From contig NZ_VRKW01000001.1 of the NCBI RefSeq assembly GCF_009746715.1, positions 62,001 to 126,000 on the forward strand: 64,000 bases of DNA, given 5' to 3'. This DNA is from Ketobacter sp. MCCC 1A13808. Lineage in GTDB: Bacteria; Pseudomonadota; Gammaproteobacteria; Pseudomonadales; Ketobacteraceae. The position numbers were made by a program, and so were the translations under genes. This document shows positions 1-8,224 of this stretch, piece by piece. Position 1 is the stretch's first letter. Each line of letters begins with the position of its first letter. Under the pieces are notes generated by a model. It was not told the origin of the DNA, searched no databases, and saw only the letters and a list, made by a program, of their open reading frames with translations.

Positions 1-1074
1 GAACAGCTGTTTTCGGTGCTCAGGGACGTCGTTTATATCACCAGTGAAATACGCGACTCCAATCGCTTTGATCTGACCACCACCGCCGGTATCACCGATG
101 CTGTCTTTCACATTCTGCGCAATGCAAATGCCGTCAGGAAAGGCGACGCCAACCCCTTAGTGGTGTGTTGGGGGGGCCATTCCATCAGCCGTGAAGAATA
201 CGACTTTACCAAAGAAGTCGGTTACGAATTGGGATTGCGGGATATGAACATCATCACCGGTTGCGGCCCGGGTGCCATGAAGGGCCCGATGAAAGGCGCT
301 GCCATCGGCCACGCCAAACAACATGTGCCCAACCGGCGGTATGTGGGCATTACCGAGCCCGGGATCATCGCAGCAGAATCCCCCAACCCCATTGTCAACG
401 AGCTGATTATTTTACCCGACATAGAAAAGCGCCTGGAAGCATTTGTGCGCATGTCTCACTCCGTGATTGTATTTCCCGGTGGTGCGGGCACCGCTGAAGA
501 AATACTGTATATTTTGGGAGTGTTGTTACATCCCAGCAACGAAGGTATTCCTTTTCCCCTTATTTTTGCAGCCTCCCAGGATGCTGCCCCCTATTTCGAT
601 ACCATCAATCAGTTTATAGCAGAAACGTTGGGACAACAGGCGCAACTGAAATACAAAATTGTCATCGGAGATGCGGCCGAAGTGGCCAAAGCAGCGCGTG
701 CCGGGGCAGAAGAAGTTTTGCTCTACCGGCGCACATCCAAAGATGCGTTTTATTTTAATTGGAAATTGAACATTCCCAATGAAATGCAGATGCCATTCGA
801 ACCGACGCACGAATCCATGTCCCAGCTCGATCTGCATAAGAACCAGCCTTCTCACATTCTGGCGGCGAATTTGCGCAAGGCATTTTCCGGTATTGTTGCC
901 GGCAATGTCAAAGAGCAGGGCATCACCCTGATAAGAGAACACGGTCCTTTTGAAATCAAAGGTGATACCGAGATAATGAACTCACTGGATAAAATTCTAC
1001 GCACCTTTGTGATCCAGAAACGAATGAAAATCGGTGAATCAGAATACCAACCCTGTTATCGGGTAGTTACCTGA
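1..1074 (+). CDS. ppnN: Nucleotide 5'-monophosphate nucleosidase PpnN (5' end outside window)
   Basis: Hydrolyses the N-glycosidic bond of purine and pyrimidine nucleoside monophosphates; in E. coli PpnN is a (p)ppGpp-controlled enzyme of nucleotide salvage. The reading frame is open to base 1, so about 100 N-terminal residues of a family about 450 aa long are missing; 357 aa are visible. The LOG-family signatures are clear: GCGPGAMKGP, then EKRLEAFVR and PGGAGTAEE, which build the nucleotide site. The C-terminal part (MPFEPTHE, AFSGIVAGNVKE) is also close to the E. coli protein. A GTG at base 16 lies inside the conserved domain and is not the start. ubiG begins 2 bases after the stop, suggesting co-transcription. 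Confidence 0.93.
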   Translation, partial: EQLFSVLRDVVYITSEIRDSNRFDLTTTAGITDAVFHILRNANAVRKGDANPLVVCWGGHSISREEYDFTKEVGYELGLRDMNIITGCGPGAMKGPMKGAAIGHAKQHVPNRRYVGITEPGIIAAESPNPIVNELIILPDIEKRLEAFVRMSHSVIVFPGGAGTAEEILYILGVLLHPSNEGIPFPLIFAASQDAAPYFDTINQFIAETLGQQAQLKYKIVIGDAAEVAKAARAGAEEVLLYRRTSKDAFYFNWKLNIPNEMQMPFEPTHESMSQLDLHKNQPSHILAANLRKAFSGIVAGNVKEQGITLIREHGPFEIKGDTEIMNSLDKILRTFVIQKRMKIGESEYQPCYRVVT

Positions 1075-1076
1075 AT

Positions 1077-1808
1077 ATGGCACCCCAGAGCACGCTCGAC
1101 CATTCAGAATTGGCCCGTTTTAACCGCCTCGCATCCACCTGGTGGGATGAATCGGGCCCCATGTGGCCGCTCCACCAATTAAACCAGTTTCGAGTCCAGG
1201 TTATACTCAACGTATTACACGAACGAAACATCATTGACCGTAACAAAGAGCATCCCCTCCAGGGTCTGAAGGTGCTCGATGTGGGTTGTGGGGGCGGCAT
1301 TCTTTCTGAATCACTATGCAAACTGGGAGCGCAAGTCACCGGCATAGACTTGGCGAAAAACAGCATTGCCATTGCCAGGCAGCATGCCAATAACCAAGGG
1401 TTGGATATCGCCTACTTATGCGAAGAACTCGATACACTGGAAGACGAATTCGATATCGTTTTTAATATGGAGGTGGTTGAACACGTTAGCCACCTGAAAC
1501 ATTTTATGCTGCGCTGCAACGAAAAAGTAGCACAAGGCGGCATGATGTTCGTTTCGACGATAAACCGGTCCATTCTCAGTTTCCTGATGGCCATAGTCGG
1601 TGCAGAATACCTACTTCGACTACTTCCCAGGGGAACCCACAATTGGCAGAAGTTTGTAACCCCAGATGAGCTCAAGGTTTTATTGAAGAAAAGCTCACTC
1701 AATACCACCTGGATAAGCGGAGTGTCACTCAACCCATTTACAAAACGCTATAAGCTGACAAAGTCCTGCGCGGTAAATTATATGTTATTGGCCACCAGTG
1801 ATGAGTGA
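1077..1808 (+). CDS. ubiG: Ubiquinone biosynthesis O-methyltransferase UbiG
   Basis: Catalyses the two O-methylations of ubiquinone synthesis using S-adenosylmethionine, at the inner face of the membrane. The 243-aa length is normal for the family. The N-terminal ARFNRLASTWWDESGPMWPLH segment is a UbiG hallmark, followed by the SAM-binding motif LDVGCGGGILSE (about residues 63-74) and the acidic loop of the Rossmann fold. MAIVGAEYLLRLLPRGTH is the conserved C-terminal family block. The start ATG sits 2 bases after the ppnN stop and the next gene starts 10 bases after this stop, so the three genes form a tight plus-strand row. In Pseudomonas ubiG usually has other neighbours, so this pairing may be local. 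Confidence 0.93.
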   Translation: MAPQSTLDHSELARFNRLASTWWDESGPMWPLHQLNQFRVQVILNVLHERNIIDRNKEHPLQGLKVLDVGCGGGILSESLCKLGAQVTGIDLAKNSIAIARQHANNQGLDIAYLCEELDTLEDEFDIVFNMEVVEHVSHLKHFMLRCNEKVAQGGMMFVSTINRSILSFLMAIVGAEYLLRLLPRGTHNWQKFVTPDELKVLLKKSSLNTTWISGVSLNPFTKRYKLTKSCAVNYMLLATSDE

Positions 1809-1817
1809 AATCAATTT

Positions 1818-2771
1818 ATGACTTTAACTGCAATGCACTCAAAAACGTTCAATCAACACCACCCTGTCCGTCAAGGTCAGGCCAATTGTGGCCCGGTAAC
1901 TATTCATTATCAGGATGAGGGCTACCTGACCGATAAACCCCTTTTATTAATTATGGGGCTGGGTTCCCAGCTCACGCTGTGGCCCACAGAGTTGGTGAAC
2001 ACACTGGTGGATGAAGGATTTCGTGTAATCCGATTCGACAACCGGGATATAGGTCTATCGTCCTCCGCAAATAACGGAATTGATGCTGATCTGAAAAAGG
2101 CCATGCTGCGATCCCGATTAAGATTACCAATTAAATCCAATTACACCCTGTTTGATATGGTGTCAGACTGCATCAACCTTCTGGATCACTTGGATCTGCC
2201 CAAAGTACATGTGGTGGGCGCATCGATGGGCGGCATGATTGCCCAGTTATTTGCCGCACTCCACCCACACCGAACACTGAGCCTAACCTCCATTATGTCC
2301 ACCACAAATGAACCATGGTTACCCATGCCGCGTATGGATATATTGCTGAATATGGCAGGCTACGGAGTTCCGCGCGGTCACGAAAAAGAAATAGCTATAG
2401 CCCGATCGCTGCAGTTTTGGAAAAAAATATCCAGTCCGATGTACCCCACACCCGATGAAGAAATTCTGGCGCGCTTGGCCGCAGATTTTGACCGGGCATA
2501 TCGGCCTTCCGGTTACCTGCGCCAAAGCCATGCAATCATTGCAACCGGCGGTTTCCGCAAACTACTGCGAAATATTGATTGCCCTACTCAAATCATCCAC
2601 GGTAGCAGTGACCCGTTGGTGAACAAAAAAGGCGGCATTGATTCAGCAAAATCCATCCGCCGGGCTAAGCTGGAATTAATTAAAGGTATGGGTCACGATT
2701 TCCCGAAACAGCTACTCCCCAGATTAGGCGAACTGATCGCTTATAACGCACTGCAGACCCATAGCAGGTAA
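1818..2771 (+). CDS. Alpha/beta-hydrolase
   Basis: A 317-aa alpha/beta-hydrolase fold protein of unknown substrate. It shows the oxyanion-strand LLLIMGLGSQL, the NRDIGLS segment, the nucleophile elbow GASMGGM (Ser about residue 140), an acid in GSSDPLV and the catalytic His in GMGHDFP. The family includes esterases, epoxide hydrolases and C-C hydrolases, and nothing here separates them. No signal peptide is visible, so it is probably cytoplasmic. An ATG five codons downstream (1833) is an alternative start. Its stop lies 16 bases from the stop of the convergent DUF2189 gene, with no obvious terminator between them. Confidence 0.85.
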   Translation: MTLTAMHSKTFNQHHPVRQGQANCGPVTIHYQDEGYLTDKPLLLIMGLGSQLTLWPTELVNTLVDEGFRVIRFDNRDIGLSSSANNGIDADLKKAMLRSRLRLPIKSNYTLFDMVSDCINLLDHLDLPKVHVVGASMGGMIAQLFAALHPHRTLSLTSIMSTTNEPWLPMPRMDILLNMAGYGVPRGHEKEIAIARSLQFWKKISSPMYPTPDEEILARLAADFDRAYRPSGYLRQSHAIIATGGFRKLLRNIDCPTQIIHGSSDPLVNKKGGIDSAKSIRRAKLELIKGMGHDFPKQLLPRLGELIAYNALQTHSR

Positions 2772-2787
2772 CAAATAGCGGGAAATT

Positions 2788-3546
2788 TTAATCTAAAATA
2801 GTGTCTTTATATCCATGCCAGGTGGCATAACCGATCACCGGCAGAACCACTATCAAGCCGATAAAGGCAGTAGCAAAACCGAGAAAAATCAGCCCGGCTA
2901 TCAAAAGACCCCACATTCCCGCCACCCACATATTATTCATAACGGCACTCAGGCTGGTAATCGACGCAGAAATCGCATCGACGTTCCGATCCATCATCAT
3001 CGGAAGAGAAAAAGCACTAATCCCAAATACTAACGCAGAGAAAAAAGCCCCGGCACCTATCCCCACCGCAAAAAAAGTAAGTAGCTCTTCAAGAGTAGGA
3101 TCACCCCCTTCCGGATAGAATACGTGAATGATGGTGGCAGCCCGTAGCCATATCAGACTGACAACGCAAATCACAACAGCAAACACCCATTGGTTGGCGG
3201 CACTATCCCGGATTTGTTGCAATGAATGTTTCAGCGTGGGCTTCTCGCCAAGCTCTAGCTGGCGCGGAATATCGTAGAGGCCAAAAGCAAATAACGGTCC
3301 GAGCAAAATGAACAAAAACACAAGACCGAAAATGAATATTTTAGAAGTAAAATAGACAACAAGAGCGGTCAGTAGCACGCCACTGAGGGCAAAGAAAAGG
3401 CCGTATTCAAGGCTAAGCTGGCGAGCATCCAGATAATCGTTCCAACCCATCCTCAACCATTTAAAGGGTGCGGACCATTCCAGTTGACGAACCTGAGCTA
3501 CCAGTTGGTTATCCGGCTTTTTACTATCCGATTTAACCTCGTCCAT
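2788..3546 (-). CDS. DUF2189 family integral membrane protein
   Basis: A 252-aa inner-membrane protein with about six hydrophobic segments, matching the DUF2189 family by its length and by its ALSGVLLTALVVYF and LLGPLFAFGLYDIPR blocks. The hydrophilic N-terminus (about 45 residues) precedes the first membrane span. The function of the family is unknown. An exceptionally G-rich Shine-Dalgarno (seven Gs in a row) lies just before the ATG. The cyclic-nucleotide-domain gene ends 19 bases upstream, so the two are probably one transcript and the pair may be functionally linked. Confidence 0.8.
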   Translation of the reverse strand: MDEVKSDSKKPDNQLVAQVRQLEWSAPFKWLRMGWNDYLDARQLSLEYGLFFALSGVLLTALVVYFTSKIFIFGLVFLFILLGPLFAFGLYDIPRQLELGEKPTLKHSLQQIRDSAANQWVFAVVICVVSLIWLRAATIIHVFYPEGGDPTLEELLTFFAVGIGAGAFFSALVFGISAFSLPMMMDRNVDAISASITSLSAVMNNMWVAGMWGLLIAGLIFLGFATAFIGLIVVLPVIGYATWHGYKDTILD

Positions 3547-3565
3547 ATTACATCCCCCCCTTATA

Positions 3566-4084
3566 TTATTGGTATTGTCTGAACGGTTTTACCCCCACAC
3601 CGGAATCCGATTCGTTACCCGGTCGCAACGGACACTTAACGCAAAGCTCATCAGCACGGCGCAGGCGGCGGGCAATTTCCCGCCCCAGATTCATTTGTAA
3701 TAGAGCGAATTGTTCGAGGTCTTTCTTATAGACTTCGTAGAGGTTTTGGGAGGTAATTTCAATTAGACTGCATTTTGTATGGGCAACAGCCGACGCACTG
3801 CGAGGCATATAATCGAACAACGCCATTTCCCCAAGGCACTCGCCTTCTCCCAGCGTTACCATCAAGCAATTCTGACCGGCTTTCTGTTTGAATATCGCTA
3901 CTTCACCTTCCTCAATAATAAACATTGAAGCGGTATAGTCACCCTCGTGGAACACCTCCTGGCCAGCCGCCCGGTTAACTGTTTTGGAGTGATCCAGCAA
4001 AAAGGACAAAACCTCATCATTAATACCACCGAATGTCGGAACATTCTGTAGCATATGAACTCGGTCGAGATCCAATGCTGTCAT
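3566..4084 (-). CDS. Cyclic-nucleotide-binding domain protein (CRP-like sensor, no HTH)
   Basis: A 172-aa single-domain protein. The cNMP-binding fold is seen in EVFHEGDYTASMFIIEEGEVAIF and in the phosphate-binding cassette GECLGEMALFDYMPRSASA. No helix-turn-helix follows, so it is a stand-alone sensor and not a CRP/FNR transcription factor. The short C-terminal tail has the pair CVKC. The start at 4084 is preferred because GAGGG lies 8 bases before its ATG; a TTG at 4117 would add 11 residues with no ribosome site. It is cotranscribed with the DUF2189 gene. Ligand (cAMP, cGMP or other) cannot be inferred. Confidence 0.82.
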   Translation of the reverse strand: MTALDLDRVHMLQNVPTFGGINDEVLSFLLDHSKTVNRAAGQEVFHEGDYTASMFIIEEGEVAIFKQKAGQNCLMVTLGEGECLGEMALFDYMPRSASAVAHTKCSLIEITSQNLYEVYKKDLEQFALLQMNLGREIARRLRRADELCVKCPLRPGNESDSGVGVKPFRQYQ

Positions 4085-4546
4085 AGCCCAAACCCTCTTG
4101 TGTCCTTTCTTTATCAATATAGGATAAATTCACACTTAACTCTATTCCTCTATCGATCCGGTCACTGCCTGTACCAATAAGCCTAAACCAGTTTAAACAA
4201 AATCACACTCTTCATGACATGAGTTTCTTCAATCAACTATTGGATAATACGACTCACTTTGATGGAGTTCCATGGGCGTAATTCACTCGATAATTTGGCA
4301 AGAAGCACCGATTGTCTAACTTAGCTTTCAAGCAAGCTTGGCAAGCAAGAATCCGTTTCATTTTCTCACAGAGACAAATGGGATTTTTTGCCGAAATTTC
4401 GTTCGACTCATTCCTATAAACTAAGATAAAGAAAAATTACACTAGCCCTCAGGGGCTTACATGTGCACAATAAGAAACACTGACAGGGAAGGTAAAGTTG
4501 GAAGCGCGTTCCCGGCGCATTTTGGATAAATGCATGGGAAAAAGAA
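4085..4546. other. Intergenic gap with one candidate terminator
   Basis: About 460 bases of AT-rich sequence with no convincing reading frame on either strand. The only structure I see is a small inverted repeat, AGCCC-TCAG-GGGCT (4444-4457). Read on the minus strand it is followed by a T-rich run and could end the tRNA-Leu transcript. The upstream region of the cyclic-nucleotide-domain gene also falls here, but no promoter stands out. Confidence 0.4.
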
Positions 4547-4633
4547 TGGTGCCCGGGGCCGGAATCGAACCGGCACGGTGTTGCCACCGAGGGATTTTAA
4601 GTCCCTTGCGTCTACCAGTTTCGCCACCCGGGC
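4547..4633 (-). tRNA. tRNA-Leu(UAA)
   Basis: Read on the minus strand, the 87-nt sequence folds as a class II tRNA with a long variable arm. The acceptor stem is GCCCGGG paired with CCCGGGC, the anticodon stem-loop is AGGGA-CTTAAAA-TCCCT with anticodon TAA, the T arm carries GGTTCGAATCC, the discriminator is A and CCA is encoded. In Pseudomonas this gene follows tRNA-Gly and tRNA-Cys after pgsA; here a protein gene on the other strand separates it from tRNA-Cys. Confidence 0.97.
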
Positions 4634-4796
4634 AGGATGTTGATGCGGTAGCAAGCCAAAATGAGGCCAGAATTATAGGGATAACCCTCTGGCATATCAA
4701 TAATTTATTCGTTGAGTTGAAAAATTTAAATATATTGGTAATGATTGGCTTCAGCTACTTCAATTGTAATTTTTAATATGAGCTTTCATTGGAACT

Positions 4797-5390
4797 ATGG
4801 CGATATCAGTCAGCGAAGACTATATCCGCGTTTATCGTGCGTGGAATAGCAAAGAACATCAAGTTTATTACCCCCTCAAGATCAACGGCCGTTACCTGAA
4901 CGAAGAAGAACTGCTTTTGGCGCTGGAAGAGGCTCAGGCCAAAGATCTTGAACTGGCACAACGTCAGCGAGCGCACTTTATGCGCAAAGACCTGTCAGTA
5001 GAGCGCCTGATACACACCGATGGCAAAATAGTCGGACTCAAAGAACGGGTGCGTTACCGCAGCGGGCGCAAGCCAGCCCATGTTTTTGAGATCAGGGTCA
5101 ACAGCGAAGAGCTGTCCAAACCTAAATTTCGGACCATATCAATCGACCGTCATGGCTACGACAAAGCGTTTGAGATGTCTGTAGACATCATCTGCAAAGA
5201 AAGAGGCCTGGATAAACACTCTCCCATCCGCAAGATCATGCTGGAGAGCCTCTATGTTTATAAAGGGCAATCCCCGAAAGACGGTGAAAAGATCCTCAAC
5301 ACCCGTGGCAGCGAGATCAGCGAAATGGAACAGGCCCTTAAAGCGCACGTTGAAGCATTCCGGGAAAAAAGAAATGTGATAAAGGGATAA
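4797..5390 (+). CDS. Hypothetical protein between tRNA genes
   Basis: I do not recognise this 197-aa protein. It is charged and soluble, with no signal peptide or membrane span. Residues about 45-65 (EEELLLALEEAQAKDLELAQ) look helical. A central basic stretch, LKERVRYRSGRKPAHVFEIRV, is followed by FRTISIDRHGYDKAFEMSV. That layout (strands and then a KYG-x-x-A-F-type helix) weakly recalls AP2/integrase-type DNA-binding domains, but this is only a resemblance. It lies antisense to, and in the middle of, a tRNA cluster that is contiguous in Pseudomonas, so it may have been acquired. The ribosome site is weak (GGA close to the ATG). Confidence 0.7.
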   Translation: MAISVSEDYIRVYRAWNSKEHQVYYPLKINGRYLNEEELLLALEEAQAKDLELAQRQRAHFMRKDLSVERLIHTDGKIVGLKERVRYRSGRKPAHVFEIRVNSEELSKPKFRTISIDRHGYDKAFEMSVDIICKERGLDKHSPIRKIMLESLYVYKGQSPKDGEKILNTRGSEISEMEQALKAHVEAFREKRNVIKG

Positions 5391-5401
5391 GCGGAGGAAT
5401 T

Positions 5402-5475
5402 TGGAGGCGCGAGCCGGAATCGAACCGGCGTAAACGGATTTGCAATCCGGAGCATAACCATTTTGCTATCGCGCC
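5402..5475 (-). tRNA. tRNA-Cys(GCA)
   Basis: A 74-nt minus-strand cloverleaf. The acceptor stem GGCGCGA pairs with TCGCGCC, the discriminator is U and CCA is encoded. The anticodon arm GGATTGCAAATCC gives anticodon GCA, and the T arm is CCGGTTCGATTCCGG. It lies 72 bases after tRNA-Gly on the same strand, presumably in one transcript behind pgsA. Confidence 0.97.
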
Positions 5476-5547
5476 CTGAATCACAGAGCTTATACAAGAG
5501 AAAGGTAAAAGGAAACTTAATACAATCCGGTTAGCCGGATTCAAATA

Positions 5548-5622
5548 TGGAGCGGGAAAGGAGGTTCGAACTCCCGACCCCAACCTTGGCAAGGTTGTGC
5601 TCTACCACTGAGCTATTCCCGC
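5548..5622 (-). tRNA. tRNA-Gly(GCC)
   Basis: A 75-nt minus-strand cloverleaf including encoded CCA. The acceptor stem GCGGGAA pairs with TTCCCGC, the D arm is TAGCTCAGTGGTAGAGCA, the anticodon arm CAACCTTGCCAAGGTTG gives anticodon GCC, and the T arm is GGGAGTTCGAACCTCCT. It is the first of the tRNA genes downstream of pgsA. Confidence 0.97.
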
Positions 5623-5744
5623 GTTTAATCTCATATCTACACAAAGGCTGACCTCTGTGGGAAGCATATTCTACTTACCCCGCTTGCCGAGTCAACCCAT
5701 AAATTTCTATTATTTCTCAATAACTTGATATACACGAACTGAAT

Positions 5745-6323
5745 TCATTCCTTCAGGTCAGGCCAAGCGCTTTTCAAGTACATCATCATGGACCAGATAG
5801 TTAATACCGTCGCTATATACAATAACAAATAAGCCAACCAAACCAACCAGTTACCCAGGTCCGGTTCATTAGCCAGCAAGCCGGTTATAGCCACCATCTG
5901 GGCGGCCGTTTTTATCTTCCCGATATAGGAAACAGCGATACTGGCTCGTTTACCCAGCTCCGCCATCCATTCACGCAATGCAGACACCGTAATTTCACGA
6001 CTAATAATAACGATGGCCGGAATGGCCAGGAGCGCTGAAGAATGGCTTTCTACCAGCAAAACCAATGCGGCGGACACCATTAATTTATCCGCGACCGGAT
6101 CGAGAAACGCACCCAACTTGGAGGTTTGATCCATTTTCCGGGCCAAATAGCCGTCGATCCAATCCGTTATACCGGCTATGGCGAAGATGGTCGCCGCAGC
6201 CAATTTGTTCCATTCGCTGTGCGTGTAAAACGCAAGAATAAACACAGGAATTAAGCATATTCTGAGTAGAGTCAGGACATTAGGTATCGTAAACAGCACA
6301 GATCTACCCGCCAATTGTTGCAT
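5745..6323 (-). CDS. pgsA: CDP-diacylglycerol-glycerol-3-phosphate 3-phosphatidyltransferase
   Basis: Makes phosphatidylglycerol phosphate from CDP-diacylglycerol and glycerol-3-phosphate in the inner membrane, the committed step to phosphatidylglycerol and cardiolipin. The CDP-alcohol phosphotransferase signature D-G-x2-A-R-x8-G-x3-D-x3-D is complete (DGYLARKMDQTSKLGAFLD, about residues 58-76). The N-terminus (FTIPNVLTLLRICLIPVFIL) and several later segments are membrane helices. The 192-aa length is typical. It starts 36 bases after the uvrC stop and is followed on the same strand by tRNA-Gly and tRNA-Cys, the order found in Pseudomonas. Confidence 0.95.
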   Translation of the reverse strand: MQQLAGRSVLFTIPNVLTLLRICLIPVFILAFYTHSEWNKLAAATIFAIAGITDWIDGYLARKMDQTSKLGAFLDPVADKLMVSAALVLLVESHSSALLAIPAIVIISREITVSALREWMAELGKRASIAVSYIGKIKTAAQMVAITGLLANEPDLGNWLVWLAYLLLYIATVLTIWSMMMYLKSAWPDLKE

Positions 6324-6359
6324 AACTGCTCTCTATAAAGGCCTTTTTGACCCCTCATT

Positions 6360-8174
6360 CTAAACATTGTGAAGGGCTGCATAAACGTCTTCTGCAATTT
6401 TCTTGCTAATTCCGGACACTTTTTCTATTTCCTGCTGGCTCGCACGGCTTAAACCCTGCATACCGCCAAAGTGAGTTAGCAACTCGCGACGACGCTTTGC
6501 GCCTATCCCCGGTATGTCTTCCAGCACGGATCGTGTCCGCTTTTTCTCACGTCGATTTCGATGGCCCATGATGGCAAACCGGTGCGCTTCGTCGCGAATT
6601 TGCTGTATCAGGTGCAGCGCTGGGGAATCGCCGGACAGTTCAAATCCGGGCCCGGTTTCTTCTAAAAACAGAGTTTCCAATCCCGGCTTTCGGGTTTCAC
6701 CCTTCGCGATACCGAGTAACAGCACCCCCTGAACCTGTAACTCTGTCAGTACTTCGCGGGCTTGTCTGAGCTGGCCTTTACCGCCATCCACGATCAGAAT
6801 ATCCGGTAGCTTCGCCTCTCCTTTTTTGAGGCGCGTATAACGTCGATTTAACGCTTGGTTCATGGCTGCGTAATCATCTCCCGGGGCCACTCCCTCTATA
6901 TTGAACCGACGGTACTGGCTTCGAACAGCTCCGGAATGCTCAAACACGACACAACTGGCAACCGTACCTTCTCCCTGAGTATGGGAGATATCGAAACACT
7001 CCAAGCGTTGAGGGATTTCTTCCAGCGAAAGGGAATCCTGCAGTGCTTCGAAACGCCGATAAAGCTGTTCCCGGTTAGCAAGATGACTGGCCAGGTATTG
7101 TTGTGCATTGGTTTGGGCCAGATTCAGCCACGCTTTACGGGAAGTGCGTACATTCGTATGGATACTCAAAACATGGTTATCACGTTGCTGTATCGCCTCA
7201 ATCAGCGCGTCGCTGGATTCGAACGGCTCCGAAACCAGAATTCGCTGTGGCAAGTCCCGGCGCCCTAACCCACCCAAATAATACTGCGGTATAAATGCGT
7301 CGAAGATTTCCGCCACCGACAACTCCGATTTTAGCGCCGGATAATAGGTTTTATTTCCCATCACCCTACCGCTGCGCACATACACTATTTGTACACAAGC
7401 GACACCGGACTCCAGCGCCACTGCGAAGACATCGGCGCTACCGGATTCAGTCTCCACATACTGTTGCGATTGGATCTGAGTTAATGCTTCCAGCTGATCT
7501 CGAAATTGGGCAGCCTGCTCAAATTGCAGGGAATCCGCGGCCGCATGCATCTGCTTAGTCAACTCATCCCGCACTTCCCTGTTCTTGCCTTCTAGAAACA
7601 TCACGGTATGGCGGACATCTTCTGCATACTCCTGCTCAGACACGAGGTTAACGCAGGGTGCTTTACAACGTTCAATCTGATGCTGAAGACAGGGCCTTGA
7701 GCGGTTACGGTAAAAGCTATCCTCGCACTGACGAACTTTAAAAATTTTCTGTAGCAGACCCAAAGTTTCGCGCACAGCCGTCGCGCTTGGATACGGTCCA
7801 TAGAAACGTCCAGGCATTTTTTTTGAACCGCGATAATAGGCAACGCGGGGAAACGTTTGTTTTGAAATATAAATATAAGGATAGGACTTGTCGTCCCTCA
7901 ACAAGATATTAAAGGGCGGCTTCAGCGATTTAATCAACGTCTGCTCTAACAACAGCGCTTCAGTCTCACTGTGAGTGACCGTCACTTCAATATGATCTAT
8001 TTTTGCTACCAAGGCCGCCGTTTTGGGGCTCTGCTGCCTAGTGCGAAAATAAGAGCTCACGCGATTACGCAGGTTTTTGGCCTTACCCACATACAACACA
8101 CCACCTTCAGCATCCACCATTCGGTAAACACCCGGGTGGGTCGTTAAAGAGTGGAGAAAAGCGTCGATATCTAT
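6360..8174 (-). CDS. uvrC: Excinuclease ABC subunit C, probably using a non-canonical AUA start
   Basis: Makes both incisions beside DNA lesions in nucleotide-excision repair with UvrAB. Domains run: GIY-YIG nuclease (GVYRM and YVGKAKNLRNRVSSYF), UVR motif (ADSLQFEQAAQFRDQLEAL), RNase H-like nuclease (ECFDISHTQGEG, ILIVDGGKGQL) and a C-terminal helix-hairpin-helix pair (LEDIPGIGAKRRRELL). The first ATG (8120) would remove HPGVYR, the GIY part of the nuclease. The frame stays open upstream to a TGA at 8184-8186 but has no ATG, GTG, TTG or CTG. An ATA at 8172-8174 follows GAGGA by 6 bases and gives a normal 604-aa protein beginning with the expected D-I-D-A-F-L. A sequence error is the alternative. 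Confidence 0.93.
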   Translation of the reverse strand: MDIDAFLHSLTTHPGVYRMVDAEGGVLYVGKAKNLRNRVSSYFRTRQQSPKTAALVAKIDHIEVTVTHSETEALLLEQTLIKSLKPPFNILLRDDKSYPYIYISKQTFPRVAYYRGSKKMPGRFYGPYPSATAVRETLGLLQKIFKVRQCEDSFYRNRSRPCLQHQIERCKAPCVNLVSEQEYAEDVRHTVMFLEGKNREVRDELTKQMHAAADSLQFEQAAQFRDQLEALTQIQSQQYVETESGSADVFAVALESGVACVQIVYVRSGRVMGNKTYYPALKSELSVAEIFDAFIPQYYLGGLGRRDLPQRILVSEPFESSDALIEAIQQRDNHVLSIHTNVRTSRKAWLNLAQTNAQQYLASHLANREQLYRRFEALQDSLSLEEIPQRLECFDISHTQGEGTVASCVVFEHSGAVRSQYRRFNIEGVAPGDDYAAMNQALNRRYTRLKKGEAKLPDILIVDGGKGQLRQAREVLTELQVQGVLLLGIAKGETRKPGLETLFLEETGPGFELSGDSPALHLIQQIRDEAHRFAIMGHRNRREKKRTRSVLEDIPGIGAKRRRELLTHFGGMQGLSRASQQEIEKVSGISKKIAEDVYAALHNV

Positions 8175-8224
8175 GTTAAATCCTCACCGGTTTCACTGCC
8201 AAACAATCAATGGCAATGAACATA

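Noticed and set aside
4498-4776. Short plus-strand frame across tRNA-Leu
   Set aside because: Covers the tRNA gene itself; not a protein gene.
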